64,000 nt of DNA, from the NCBI GenBank assembly GCA_035714365.1, contig DASTMB010000040.1, forward strand, positions 62,001-126,000, in the 5' to 3' direction. Source of the DNA: Mycobacteriales bacterium (GTDB lineage Bacteria; Actinomycetota; Actinomycetes; BP-191). The position numbers were made by a program, and so were the translations under genes. Under the pieces are notes generated by a model. The model was not told the DNA's origin and ran no database searches. It saw nothing but the letters and a program-made list of their open reading frames with translations. Of the stretch, positions 50,017 to 59,430 are shown in pieces. Within the stretch, counting starts at the first letter, position 1. Each line of letters opens with the position of its first letter.

Positions 50017-53000
50017 CTAATCCCTAATCATATCCGCAAATGCGCGATCGCCGGGCCCTGGATTGAAGATCGACGGTGACATCACGGGATCCCCATTCGC
50101 CTTGGCCACCTCGCGCGCAAGATCGTTCATATGCCGGACCCGGCCAGACGCATCCTCTACGTTGAGTACCGCTCTAGCGGCCGACCTAACCAGGTGGGCG
50201 AGTGCCATCCCGCGAGTTCCGAACCGGTCCAGGTCCAGAGTCTCCAACCTGCTCAGGACAAGTTGGTCGACCATACTAATGTCAACGCGCCAATGGCGCA
50301 TCGTCGCTTGTGCTGGAGTTATGACGGCGTGCAGGTAAGCCAATGTGAGAACGTGTACTTCCCCGATCCGACTATCGTCGCCTGACAGGATCTGATCCAG
50401 AAGGTATGTGAGCGCCTGCCGTGCATGGTCGAGGCTCAAACCAAGTTCGTCCAAATCATTATACATCACAGAAAGGCGGATCGCCGCATTAAGCACGATC
50501 TCGCCGCAGGTCGCACTCGAGAAAGGGCTACAGGTGTCGGCTGCGTACCGAAAGCACTCGATTGCCTTTGCCGGTTCAGCGCCACTTGCATACACCAACC
50601 CGGCAGTCATGGCGAGCATGCCTAGTTTCCCAGCGTGATCCGCTACTTCAACCGACCACAGTTGCTTTGCCACCTCGAGCGCCTCGGCGCTCTCACGCTT
50701 TGCGGAGTCGAGGTCACTTCTTGATCCATGCAGGATTGAGAGGCGATGTAGCGCGTCCACGAGCAGCGTACGGTCTCTTGCACTCGCGCTGCCGAAGTCC
50801 CGCACTGCGGCGACTGCGCTTTCCGCCAGTCCAACCGCTAGGTGATGATCGACGTAGGAAGCGAGCGCGAGCTTGGTGGACGCTTGCGCATACCAATCCT
50901 CTTTCTGTGCCAAGTCCAGTTGTAGTTCAAACAGTTCTGCCTGAACTTCGTTAGCTCGATCGTCCAGGCCGAGTTCAAGGTAAAGCAGCGACAACTCATG
51001 TAGCACATAACAAGTGTTGCTTACGGACGCTGTTGTCTCGTTTTCGCGTAACCAGTCTCGGAGGCTGCTGGCGTCGAATCTCTCAAGCACTTGCGCAACC
51101 GAGTCGACGAGGAAGCCCGCAGCTTCTAATATCCGTCCTAGTGACCTAAGACACCTCGACAGCACGAGGGCGGATTGAAGAAAGAGCTCCGCAAAGTCTT
51201 CGTTCGCCGGATCTTTAAACAGGGCCTCCGACAGTGCGAACGCCGGCTCGGCCGCGATGAGTGCGTTTTCGGGTTGCCCCGCTTGTGCGCTGTGGACCGC
51301 GATGCCCCGCAAAAGGTCGAATGTGCGCAAACCAGATGCCGTTCCTGGCGTCCGGGTCCGGTTGTACTCATTCGATAGGGCGACCGCGACGAGGTAGGAC
51401 GCCGAGGACGACTCGGCTGACCACTCGAACGGGTCTCCCAGGTCGACATCAGGCAACTCTCGCAACAGCAGTCCGAGAGCCAGCCGCGCCAGATCATCGT
51501 CTCGTCCGTCCTCGGTATCCCCTCGCAGTAGCGCGTCAAAGTCTCGCGACAGATGAGGCTCCAGTACGGCCCCGACATCACCTTGAAGCGACACGTCATC
51601 TTCGAGGACTTGTGCAAGACGAATGCAAGTATGTGGCACATGTAACCACGTCAGCAAGTGCCACCACTTCGCAATCTGTGTTACCTCGTCTCGTATTACG
51701 TCTCGGCAGAACTGATCCGCCACCGAGTCCACGAGAAACAGCGCGCTCCGCTGGCGCTCGCGTCGAGCCCAAGAGCGAACCGCCTCAGCGACTGCTTGGT
51801 TGTTTATTCCCCACGCGGAAAGTAGTTCGACAGCACTAACCTCAAGGAGGCTGGGTGCGCATATGGCAGCCACCAAGAGCTGGCGCAGCGTATGGCGGGG
51901 AAGATCGATCCGATCCTCGGCGGCGCTATTTGCCAGAACCCTGAACTCGTCTTCAGATATCTCACGCAATCGTCGACTACGGTCCTCGCTCGCTGTCAGC
52001 GCAGATAGGCATGCATCCAGCGCCGAGGCAACCTGGTCTGGCGCCCGCCGAGGTGTTCGACTGCCCAATCCCACTTCCTCGGCCGCGCGTTTCGCGACGC
52101 TGGATAGCTCGCGCAATGTTTGTCGCGAGAGCGGAACCGCGCCCAAGTCAACCTGCGTCGCATCTGCAACCGCTGCTGCCCCTTCTGCGAATCCGTTCAA
52201 CATTGAGACGGCCTCCGCGCGGCCATGTCGGCTCAGAAGCAATATCTTCAGCGGAGCCACCGGCTGGAGAGTGAAAGCCAACTCAAGTAACAGTTGCACC
52301 GCAACTAGATTCCGCTCAAAGTCGTCAACGACGACGCAGACCGGCCGGCGCGCGGAGAGCAGAGATGCCAACGCATCCCGACCAGCGGCCGATGCAAGGA
52401 GCCCCGCGATCCACCCCTCCTCCTGAAGAAGTAAGCCGGCCTCGACCGCGAGGCGCGTCTTTCCCTGGCCCGGCGGTCCAACTACCATCGCCAGTGGGCT
52501 TGATCGTTGTTGTGCCCACGCGAGCAAGTCGGCCATCTCAACGTCACGTCCGACGAACGGCACTGCTGCGAAGCGTGGGAGCAGAAAGGCTGCAGCAGTA
52601 ACTGTGTTTGGAAGGGGAACCAAAAGCGGTGTTAGCGGCGACACTGAAGCAATGCTGGCGACGGCTTCGGTAAGCGCCGCTGCGAACTCGCTACGCTCGC
52701 GCACCAAATCGCCCGGCAACGCGACAAGGCGAGAAACTACTTCGTGAAGCGCTAGGATCCCGCGCTCTACACGTACGGTCGTAAAGAACGCCACCGTTTC
52801 CGCAGACGACATCTGCGATGCGAGGGCGACCCACAACGCGTTCAACGTGCTTTCCGCCCGACCAGGCGAGGCAGTCTCCAGCACGTACTCGCTGATCGAC
52901 TGAAGAAACTCTGCGGGTCCGCACTCCGGTGACTCGATTAACGCCGCGAGTTCGCCGCCGTTCAGCGCGCGGTCAAGCCGCTCAAGTTCCGTGTCGGACA

Positions 53001-53148
53001 GCAGCTCTGGCTCCAAGAGCCGCACCGTCTCAACCGCAGACGCGTGCCAGTCCGAGTCAGGTGACGCGCGTCTGCGCAACAACTCTGCAAGTTGCCATGC
53101 TCTCTCCGCCGCGAACCCGAGCGCGACACCGGTCAACTCCGCATCCAT
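50017..53148 (-). CDS. Island-borne STAND-type NTPase with helical-repeat C terminus
   Basis: A 1043-residue protein. Residues 1-170 are an all-helical N-terminal domain of unknown type (ELLSDTELERLDRALNGGEL, AEFLQSISEYVLETA). An NTPase follows: PFVGRDVEMADLLAWAQQ, P-loop MVVGPPGQGKTRLAVEAG near 226 and Walker B VCVVVDDFERN near 272. Residues 560-1000 are TPR-like helical hairpins (RTLLVDALHRLSILHGSRSD, LGMLAMTAGLVYASGAEPAK), much more diverged from one another than those of the STAND gene at 17.5 kb. The architecture fits bacterial NLR-like sensors. GC is well below the genome norm. No effector domain or partner gene is recognisable. Confidence 0.75.
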   Translation of the reverse strand: MDAELTGVALGFAAERAWQLAELLRRRASPDSDWHASAVETVRLLEPELLSDTELERLDRALNGGELAALIESPECGPAEFLQSISEYVLETASPGRAESTLNALWVALASQMSSAETVAFFTTVRVERGILALHEVVSRLVALPGDLVRERSEFAAALTEAVASIASVSPLTPLLVPLPNTVTAAAFLLPRFAAVPFVGRDVEMADLLAWAQQRSSPLAMVVGPPGQGKTRLAVEAGLLLQEEGWIAGLLASAAGRDALASLLSARRPVCVVVDDFERNLVAVQLLLELAFTLQPVAPLKILLLSRHGRAEAVSMLNGFAEGAAAVADATQVDLGAVPLSRQTLRELSSVAKRAAEEVGLGSRTPRRAPDQVASALDACLSALTASEDRSRRLREISEDEFRVLANSAAEDRIDLPRHTLRQLLVAAICAPSLLEVSAVELLSAWGINNQAVAEAVRSWARRERQRSALFLVDSVADQFCRDVIRDEVTQIAKWWHLLTWLHVPHTCIRLAQVLEDDVSLQGDVGAVLEPHLSRDFDALLRGDTEDGRDDDLARLALGLLLRELPDVDLGDPFEWSAESSSASYLVAVALSNEYNRTRTPGTASGLRTFDLLRGIAVHSAQAGQPENALIAAEPAFALSEALFKDPANEDFAELFLQSALVLSRCLRSLGRILEAAGFLVDSVAQVLERFDASSLRDWLRENETTASVSNTCYVLHELSLLYLELGLDDRANEVQAELFELQLDLAQKEDWYAQASTKLALASYVDHHLAVGLAESAVAAVRDFGSASARDRTLLVDALHRLSILHGSRSDLDSAKRESAEALEVAKQLWSVEVADHAGKLGMLAMTAGLVYASGAEPAKAIECFRYAADTCSPFSSATCGEIVLNAAIRLSVMYNDLDELGLSLDHARQALTYLLDQILSGDDSRIGEVHVLTLAYLHAVITPAQATMRHWRVDISMVDQLVLSRLETLDLDRFGTRGMALAHLVRSAARAVLNVEDASGRVRHMNDLAREVAKANGDPVMSPSIFNPGPGDRAFADMIRD

Positions 53149-53824
53149 AGCACGAGACTAGGCCGCGCGCCTGGCAACCGGCATGTCTTGTCCCAACTTT
53201 GGTATAGGCGGCGCGCGCATGACTGCTCCCGCGCTTCCCCGGTGTACCTCGTGTCCGCTGGTGTGGAAGGCTCTCGTAGCGCAGTCGGCCGCGCATCACC
53301 GTCGGCGTGCGACCCGCATCCATCCCGTGTCCGCGCTATCCATCCGTGGTCGAGTCGCACTCGGCGGCCTAGCGCGCAAGGCCCTTGGGAACAAGGATTC
53401 GGCGGCCGGCCCTGGCGCAGGGTTCGGCATTCACGTACGGCTGCGAACGCGAGCCCGCGAGGATCCTGAGAAGTCGTGCTGTCTCGTCGGGGTGTGGTCG
53501 CGTCGCTCGTCGGTCTGTGGTCGCGACCGTGCGCGCTCGTACCCTCGGGACGCCGCGCCGGTGGAACCTGCGGGCGCGTGTCGATCCGCGGCGCGTGCAA
53601 CGGCAGGCTTGCTGTCCGGGTCCACCCCGCGCCCGGCCTGATGCGGCAGCACGAAGATCGCGATATCAACACAGCACGCGAAAGTCATGATGGCGTCGCA
53701 GTCGCCGCAAACGTACTTACGCAGCGGCTCCCACGGGTTCAACAACCTGACCGTCGAGTGCGCGCAGCCCGTCATGCCGGACATCCTCGCGCTGCGCTCC
53801 CGATGGTGCCCTCGGGTTTCGCGC
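53149..53824. other. 676-bp degenerate interval inside the island
   Basis: No intact gene is supported. The 53431-53784 frame (listed separately) is the only one with protein-like sequence. A short minus-strand frame near 53375-53440 reads VNAEPCARAGRRILVPKGLA and may be another remnant. GC rises from left to right across the interval, marking a junction between the low-GC STAND segment and the high-GC remainder of the island. Confidence 0.4.
53431..53784 (-). pseudogene. Fragment of a Cys/His-rich hypothetical protein
   Basis: The first 50 residues look real: TGCAHSTVRLLNPWEPLRKY, then VCGDCDAIMTFACC and IFVLPHQAGRG, a CxxC/His-containing pattern resembling small zinc-binding island proteins of about 200-250 residues. 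Beyond about residue 65 the sequence becomes Arg/Thr/Asp-rich and unprotein-like, as expected after a frameshift. I judge it a truncated or decayed gene; the family name is unknown. Confidence 0.4.
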
Positions 53825-55366
53825 TCAGCCCGCGACCTCAGAGTTCGCAGCCTCGCCGAGGTTAGCGACGGTCACTCGTGTGCGCCGCCGAGACGCGAGC
53901 CGCTGACGTTCCTCCGCAGGTAGTTCAGCGGCCGGATCGGGCTCGGACAGGACGAGCTCGGCGTTGCTCGCGAACGCACCGAGGTCATCAGCGCTGACCG
54001 TGTCTTGCAGCGTGTCCCACGCGTCCACGACGTCGACGAACTCCCACAGATGATTTCGCGCCGCGATGGGCGCGTCGTCGCCGGCGCGCAACGGGGCCAA
54101 GTCGCGGACCACGTCCCGCCACGGCCTACCGGCGAGGGGCGGCGACCACCTCCTTGTCGCCGTCGCTGTCGTCGCGCCAAGCGCCGGCCAGCAGCAGCGG
54201 CGCCAGCGTCGCCGCGGCTGGCCCGGAGGCCCACGCGGGCGCACCCAGGCTGCCGCGGCCGATCCGGCGCCGCAGTGACGTGAGGCTGCGCCGGGCGCCG
54301 CGAGCCAGTTCGTCCGCCTCGGCGAACGGCACGCCTTGGGCCTCCCAGGCCCGTCGGGCATCGAGCCGGTCTAGCGGGGGCAGTTCGGTGTCGCCGGCGC
54401 GAGCCCGACGTGCCAGGACGACGTGATGGCCGGCGCGTAGCGCGGCGGGGACGTTTGCGTCGGGGAACGCCGGGACCAGGATCATCGGCTGGTCGTAGAT
54501 GACGCAGCGCCGCCAGCCCGCCTCGTCGTGCACCACCAGGGTGCGTTCGGCCAGGGCCTCCCGGCTGGCGTCGACCGGCACGGCGGTCGCGGTGACCAGC
54601 TCCTCAGCCGACGGTGTCGCATCATCTGCCGGCGGCGCGGCGAGCTCGGGTGGACGTGGATCGAGGGTGGGCGCAAGCAGGGTCGCCGCGAGGAACGCGA
54701 TCCCTTCCTCGCGGCTGGGCGCCGGAATGTCGTACTCGCGCGCAGGATCGACCAGGGCGGCCGCCAGAGAATAGGCTTGCGGCAGACGGCCAGCTAGGAG
54801 CAGATCGACGGCAGTGCAGGCTCGGTCTCGTCGCGCCAGTCCTCGATCCACCGAGCGAGCGGCGTGACCCCGTAGGGCTGCCGCCCGAGCACCTCGGAGA
54901 ACCGCGCGCGGACGCCGGGGAGCGTCTCCAGCCAGATCGCGAGTGCATCGGCGTCCAGCGCGACAACCCCGAGCCAGCCGTCGCCGCCGTCGGCCCTATC
55001 CTTCGCCCACGCGGTCGCGTCCACCCACAGACGGGACGTCACGAAGACGAACGTCGTGCGTTCCCGTTCCTCGCGCGGAAGTTGCTCCGTCCGCTTCTTG
55101 TAGTCCTCAGCGGCCTTGCCGGCCGGGTCCGCGCCGGTACCCGCCTCCCACACCGACCGGCCCGCAGGCACGAATGGCGGCGCTCCCCCGATGACCTCCA
55201 CGACACCGTCGAAGCCCGGTGCACCGACACCCTCCGCGGACGGGAAGCGAATGCTAGACGGTACGACGGTGGCCATGATGGCGGCCCGGAGCGAGGGCAG
55301 ATGACCCTGGGCATGCCGGTACCCCGACCAGGTGTCGAGGTCCTTCGCGGTGATGAGTTCATCCAT
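53825..55366 (-). pseudogene. Decayed large island gene in three frames
   Basis: Three overlapping minus-strand frames join into one protein. Frame A (55366 to about 54800) opens MDELITAKDLDTWSGYRHAQ and contains PGFDGVVEVIGGAPPFVPAG, then TTFVFVTSRLWVDATAWA, the N terminus of a large actinobacterial protein family with a nuclease- or STAND-like plan. Frame B (about 54810 to 54126) continues with VDLLLAGRLPQAYSLAAALV and IAFLAATLLAPTLDP. Frame C (about 54130 to 53825) continues RPWRDVVRDLAPLRAGDDAP to a stop. Two indels, near 54800 and 54130, are needed. Intact relatives are, from memory, well over 1000 residues, so the 3' part is probably also lost. Confidence 0.65.
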
Positions 55367-55597
55367 GTCGCATCGCTCCCTGCCGCGTCCATTGTCTTCC
55401 AGAGCGGTTACGCCTCTGTGCTCCGGTCGCATCCCGAGGGCGTTCCCGCAACCGGGCGGTCGGCGCCGAAGGCGCTATTCGCTGTGTGGCCTTTCCACGA
55501 ACGTCGCCGGCGACGCGGCAATCTGTTACGAAAATGGCGCTACGACAGCTGCGTAAACCCCCCGGCGCGATGTTGTAGACCACACCCTCTACGGCGA

Positions 55598-57178
55598 TCA
55601 CCGCGACACACCCCGAGCGCCAGCGTCATCGCCGCCGGCCGAACGCCGAGCTCCCACCCGTCGCAGCCGACGATCCACAACGGTGCCGAGCCGCGTGCGA
55701 AGCCCGTAGAGGAGGTCACCGACCGCCCGGGCAAGCCGCAGGGCCCACGCCCGTTCGGCCGCCTGACGAGTGGCACGCCGCAATTCCGCGGCGGCGTGGC
55801 GTCCCGTGACGCTCAGCGCGTGGTCGCCGTCGGCCGTCATCGCCTCGACCGGGCACGTGGGCCGGGTCGCGACGTCAATGTGCTCCAAGGTGTGCGTGCT
55901 CAACAGGTACTGCAACGGCCCGGGTTCGCCAAGCCCGCCAGGTGCGACGGTCAGGCTGACGTACTGCGCCAGCAGTGTCGCCGCCGCGCTAATGGACAAC
56001 GCCGCGACGTTCTCACCGCGGTCACCGCCTGCTCCGAGGCCAGCGATGTACGTCGGGTCCTCGAGGTCGCCGGCGCGGTCGGCCGTGACCGCAGCCAGGT
56101 CGAGTTGGCCGTTGCACGCGAGGCAGGGTCGCCCGGGACGCACGACGTGTGAGCGCCAAGTCGCCCCGCGCATGCCGTCTCCGTCGGGGAACGCGTCCAC
56201 GCCGATGCCACCATCGATGACTGGGATGAGGTGGGCATAAGCCACTGCGTTAAGGACTGCGCGAGCCCACGGCCGGTCGACGCAGCTGAAGATCAAGTCG
56301 TAGTCGAGTGCCTGCGCGAGCCCGGCAGGCTCGCAGACGCTCAGCTCAGAGGTCTCGAGCTGCAGGCCCGAGGCGGTCGCGTTGAGGACGACGAGGCGGC
56401 CGACGACCGCGACCTTCGATCGGCGCAGCCAGGCGTCGAGCGCTGTTGCGCCGATCATCCGGTCGAGGTTGCGCTCCTCGACGGTGTCGAAGTCCATCAA
56501 GCCGATGCGCGTGACACCGGTCGCCGCGAGCCGTACGGCGATGTCGAGCCCTACTGAGCCAGCGCCGACGACGAGCGTGGCCCGTCGGGTGAGGTCGCGG
56601 TGCATCCGCTCGCCCCACGAGGCGACGGCACGCACCTGGCTGCGCCGCGAGGGGGGCGGCGGGACGAGGGCGTCGTTCCAGGTCACGGTCAACCTGTCGC
56701 CTAGCACGCGGACGTTCTCCACGTCCGTTTCCTGCACGTCTCGGCCGGTGCCGCGATCCCAGTGACGGGCAGCCCAGGAATGGTCGCCAGCGAGGGTCAT
56801 GCCGACTAGAGGGAGCCCGGTGATCTCCCGGGCCAGGTTCGCGAACGCCGTTTCGGCGTCCCGGTCAGGCGAGCTCATCGCCTGCCAACCGCGACCGCCC
56901 GGGTGGCTGTGGGCGAGAATGAGCCCGCAGCCATCCTCCTGCGCGATCCCCGCTGCGCGCAGGATGTAGTTGCCGGTGATCGACGCATTGCCGTGCACCG
57001 CGCGCTCACCCGGCTCCGGCAGGACGAGGTGGCGCACCAGCGCGGTGCGCCGGGTCGCCCCAGTAGACGGGCGGTACGTCGCGAGGCAGATGTCCTCCTG
57101 CCCGTCGTTGCGGAGCAGATGCCGCGCGAGCGCGGCGTGGGTCTCGGCGGTCATAGCTACCGACGTTCGCCACGTCAT
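55598..57178 (-). CDS. JAB deubiquitinase-like plus E1/ThiF-like fusion protein
   Basis: A 526-residue fusion. Residues 1-150 are a JAB/MPN metalloprotease domain with the JAMM motif LAHSHPGGRGWQAMSSPDRD near 83-103 (HxH, then Ser and Asp). Residues about 185-470 are a ThiF/E1 domain: nucleotide loop LVVGAGSVGLDIAVRLAATG, LMDFDTVEERNLDRMIGA, and a Cys pair in RPCLACNGQ as candidate thiolation or zinc residues. JAB would trim or remove a Ub-like protein and E1 would adenylate it. ATG 57178 gives a 4-bp ATGA overlap with the E2-like gene. It is third in a coupled Ub-E2-JAB/E1 operon. Confidence 0.85.
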   Translation of the reverse strand: MTWRTSVAMTAETHAALARHLLRNDGQEDICLATYRPSTGATRRTALVRHLVLPEPGERAVHGNASITGNYILRAAGIAQEDGCGLILAHSHPGGRGWQAMSSPDRDAETAFANLAREITGLPLVGMTLAGDHSWAARHWDRGTGRDVQETDVENVRVLGDRLTVTWNDALVPPPPSRRSQVRAVASWGERMHRDLTRRATLVVGAGSVGLDIAVRLAATGVTRIGLMDFDTVEERNLDRMIGATALDAWLRRSKVAVVGRLVVLNATASGLQLETSELSVCEPAGLAQALDYDLIFSCVDRPWARAVLNAVAYAHLIPVIDGGIGVDAFPDGDGMRGATWRSHVVRPGRPCLACNGQLDLAAVTADRAGDLEDPTYIAGLGAGGDRGENVAALSISAAATLLAQYVSLTVAPGGLGEPGPLQYLLSTHTLEHIDVATRPTCPVEAMTADGDHALSVTGRHAAAELRRATRQAAERAWALRLARAVGDLLYGLRTRLGTVVDRRLRRVGARRSAGGDDAGARGVSR

Positions 57179-57525
57179 CGGGCGGTTCCGAGCACGCCGC
57201 GGACGTGGGCGACCCACGCCCGCTCGGGGTAGGCGTCCCCGCCCCAGCCGCGAACCTGCCTCGAATGGCGGACCCAGCCGGTCCGGCCAGACGCCTGGCT
57301 GTTGGTGGCGGGCAGGGTCACGGCCGCCGGCAAGTGGATCCAATGCGGCGGAACCATCGGCCAGCCGGCGAGCTCGGCGACTTCGACCGCAGTCTCCACG
57401 AGCTCGCCGGCGTGGCGACCCTCCACCGGCTCGACGCGGTAGAGGACGAGCCCGTCGCGAACCTCGGGCTCGGTGCCCTGCCGAAGCAGGCCGTCGACAA
57501 AGGCCGCCACGGGCTCGCCACTCAT
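57175..57525 (-). CDS. Prokaryotic E2 family E-like protein
   Basis: A 116-residue protein matching the prokaryotic family-E E2-like fold. The central GWPMVPPHWIHLPAAVTLP strand region is followed by TNSQASGRTGWVRHSRQVRG and WVAHVRGVLGTA. There is no cysteine anywhere in the protein, so thioester transfer by a classical E2 mechanism is impossible; conserved His residues occupy the likely active-site area. It overlaps both neighbours by 4 bp, implying strict co-production with the Ub-like protein and the JAB-E1. Confidence 0.75.
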   Translation of the reverse strand: MSGEPVAAFVDGLLRQGTEPEVRDGLVLYRVEPVEGRHAGELVETAVEVAELAGWPMVPPHWIHLPAAVTLPATNSQASGRTGWVRHSRQVRGWGGDAYPERAWVAHVRGVLGTAR

Positions 57526-57773
57526 GCCACGTCGGCGTTCTGCCGGATGGTGACGAAGCGTGCGCCGGGGTGGATCTGCACGAGCTCGTCGTCGGCGTAA
57601 CGGGCCGGCTCGGGCCGCTGGCCGCGCAGCTCGCCAAGGTCGTACAGGGCCGGGTCGACCCCGGCGAGGCGCAGCAGGTCGGCGGCGGGCTGCCGCCGGT
57701 CGCGCGTCTCGTAGCCCCGGCCGTCGATCGTGAAGGCGACGGCGGGCCGCAGCTCCGTCGGCTTGTCGTTCAT
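57522..57773 (-). CDS. Ubiquitin-like (multiubiquitin-family) protein
   Basis: An 83-residue single-domain protein from ATG 57773, preceded by GAGAGGAGACC. The layout is beta-grasp-like: VAFTIDGRGYETRDRRQ, then a helix PAADLLRLAGVDPALYDLGE, and DDELVQIHPGARFVTIRQNA, the pattern of the multiubiquitin (PF14452-type) domain. It ends in ADVA and lacks a C-terminal Gly-Gly, so it either is not conjugated in the usual way or needs no processing at that end. It is first gene of the operon and divergent from the sigma-like gene. Confidence 0.7.
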   Translation of the reverse strand: MNDKPTELRPAVAFTIDGRGYETRDRRQPAADLLRLAGVDPALYDLGELRGQRPEPARYADDELVQIHPGARFVTIRQNADVA

Positions 57774-57843
57774 GGTGGTCTCCTCTCGCACCGAGCGGCG
57801 GTTTCCTCCCGGTTGCCTAGTTGTCTGGCTGGCAGGGCCTCGT

Positions 57844-57877
57844 GAAAGTCCGCGGCGACTTCGGAAACGGGACTTTC
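57844..57877. promoter_or_regulatory. Inverted repeat between divergent island operons
   Basis: GAAAGTCC at 57844-57851 and GGACTTTC at 57870-57877 are perfect 8-bp arms around an 18-bp spacer, in the 125-bp gap between the Ub-like operon (start 57773) and the sigma-like operon (start 57899). The layout suits a shared operator, but no -10/-35 pair is convincing. The right arm lies 22 bp from the ATG. Confidence 0.45.
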
Positions 57878-57898
57878 GTCGTCGGCGAAGAAGGAGAC

Positions 57899-58573
57899 AT
57901 GGTGGGTGAGATGGCCGAACACGCGAGCCCCGCCCCCCGCAGCCACCCGCTGCTCGACGACAGTGCGCGGCTGGCGACGATCAAGGACGTCATGCACGTA
58001 CGGATCCAGCAGGTGCTGTTCGGCCGACCGACCGGCGACGACGTCGAACGCGTGCTCCCGGGAGGGGCATCGGTTGACGACGTCCTGCAGGAAGCATTGC
58101 TCGCGCTGCTCCGGACCGACCCGAAGAAGGTCCGGGTCTCGTGGGAGGCGCTCGCCAGCCGGATTGCCAGCAACAAGGCGAAGGACGCGCTCACGAAGGC
58201 GACGGCCGGCCGGCGGGACCCGAGGGCGGAAGCTGGCAGCCCGGACGCCGTGACCTTGGTGCCGCTGGAAAAGGTCGGTGAGGCGGCGGACGTCCGTCCC
58301 GGGAGCAATCCGGAGGAGGCCTTCGAGCTGGCTCAGCGGCAGGTGGTCATCCGACGACTGGCGCGGGAGACCCTCACCGACCGAGAGCGCCTGATCTTCT
58401 CCTCGGGCTACTACAAGACACAGTCGTATCGCGAGGTCGGCAAGCAGCTGGGGATCACCGGCACGGCGGTCGGGCAGCAGTTCGCCCGCATACTGAGGGA
58501 TCTCTACGCCGCCGCTCTGAGCGATCCGATGTTCCCGCCGCTCACTGAGAGCGACGGAGGGGAGCACACATGA
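57899..58573 (+). CDS. Sigma-70-family-like factor
   Basis: A 224-residue protein with a sigma region 2-like helix set (SVDDVLQEALLALLRTDPKK, then WEALASRIASNKAKDALTKA) and a region 4-like HTH (LTDRERLIFSSGYYKTQSYR, then EVGKQLGITGTAVGQQFARI). Both core-binding and -35-binding elements are recognisable, though region 2 is atypical. ATG 57899 is chosen for the upstream AAGGAG. The stop overlaps the next gene by 4 bp (ATGA). A dedicated sigma-like factor in a three-gene operon with an SMC-like ATPase is unusual; it may control its own locus and the divergent Ub-like operon. Confidence 0.75.
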   Translation: MVGEMAEHASPAPRSHPLLDDSARLATIKDVMHVRIQQVLFGRPTGDDVERVLPGGASVDDVLQEALLALLRTDPKKVRVSWEALASRIASNKAKDALTKATAGRRDPRAEAGSPDAVTLVPLEKVGEAADVRPGSNPEEAFELAQRQVVIRRLARETLTDRERLIFSSGYYKTQSYREVGKQLGITGTAVGQQFARILRDLYAAALSDPMFPPLTESDGGEHT

Positions 58574-59430
58574 ACGGCAACCACGACGCTGTCGACGATG
58601 TCATCGCGGCGTTTTCAGACCACCTTGCACATGGGAGCCCGCGTCCGACGCTCGATCACCTCGACGCGCAGGACCGCCAGCTCGCCGAGGACCTCATGAG
58701 GCTGATGGAGTCCGCCCGCGGGATCGACCCGTCGGCGTCGGCACCGTCGCTCGAGGCCCTGCTCGCCGGCACCGAGTTCGCCGCTGCCCTGGCGCCTGCG
58801 ACGCCGGGACAGCGACCGATCCTGGACCAGGTGCAGGACGTGCTCACCGGCGTGGACTCCCGTGTGGAGGTGCATGTCGACGACAGTGGCTTTGTCACCA
58901 TGTCGTACCTCGACCTGGTCGCACACTTCCACCTGGTCGACGACGAAGCCCCGTCACTCCCGGACGATGCGATCAGGAAACTGTTCGACGCCGATGTCGA
59001 CGTTGACCTCCTCGGGATCGTGGCGACACGAGCAGCCGACCTCGATGTCCGCGTCGTCTCGCGTTACGACGTCGACAGGACGATCTCGACATCCGCGCAT
59101 CGCCCCGTCACGCCCACCTCGCCGTCCGTGCTCCCGCTCGCTCTCGCAGCGCGTGCGATCTTGGAACACAGCGCGCCGGAGTGGGGAGAGTTCGGTCTCG
59201 AACGCGCTGCCCTCGACACCGTCGATATCGCCGATCTCCAGACGGAGATCGCCGCCCGCATCGTGACCGAGGAGGCCAAACGGCGGTACCAGGGCGACAA
59301 AGCGCTCGCCTATCGCGGCTGCGTCGGGCACGAACAGCGCCTCGTGGAGCTCGTTGCGACAGGCACTCGGCAAGGAGAATCCGTCGACCTTGAGGCCGCG
59401 GTCGAACGTCTCGCCAGGCAGGTCGCGTGA
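58570..59430 (+). CDS. Hypothetical protein coupled to the sigma-like gene
   Basis: A 286-residue soluble protein. Its position right after a sigma-like factor and its acidic N-terminal helices (DDVIAAFSDHLAHGSPRPTL, then AEDLMRLMESARGI) would fit an anti-sigma or partner protein, but it lacks the ZAS HxxxCxxC motif and any transmembrane helix. The middle is alpha/beta (RVEVHVDDSGFVTMSYLDLV). The last third (EEAKRRYQGDKALAYRGCVG) is helical. It is coupled on both sides by 4-bp overlaps. No family recognised. Confidence 0.65.
   Translation: MNGNHDAVDDVIAAFSDHLAHGSPRPTLDHLDAQDRQLAEDLMRLMESARGIDPSASAPSLEALLAGTEFAAALAPATPGQRPILDQVQDVLTGVDSRVEVHVDDSGFVTMSYLDLVAHFHLVDDEAPSLPDDAIRKLFDADVDVDLLGIVATRAADLDVRVVSRYDVDRTISTSAHRPVTPTSPSVLPLALAARAILEHSAPEWGEFGLERAALDTVDIADLQTEIAARIVTEEAKRRYQGDKALAYRGCVGHEQRLVELVATGTRQGESVDLEAAVERLARQVA

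Noticed and set aside
53268-53345. tRNA-like stretch (GTAGCGCAGTCGG)
   Set aside because: It resembles a D-arm only; no matching acceptor stem, anticodon stem or T-arm could be built.
53133-53672. 179-codon minus-strand frame in the island
   Set aside because: It has Arg/Pro/Ser-rich random composition and overlaps the start of the STAND gene and a better fragment in another frame.
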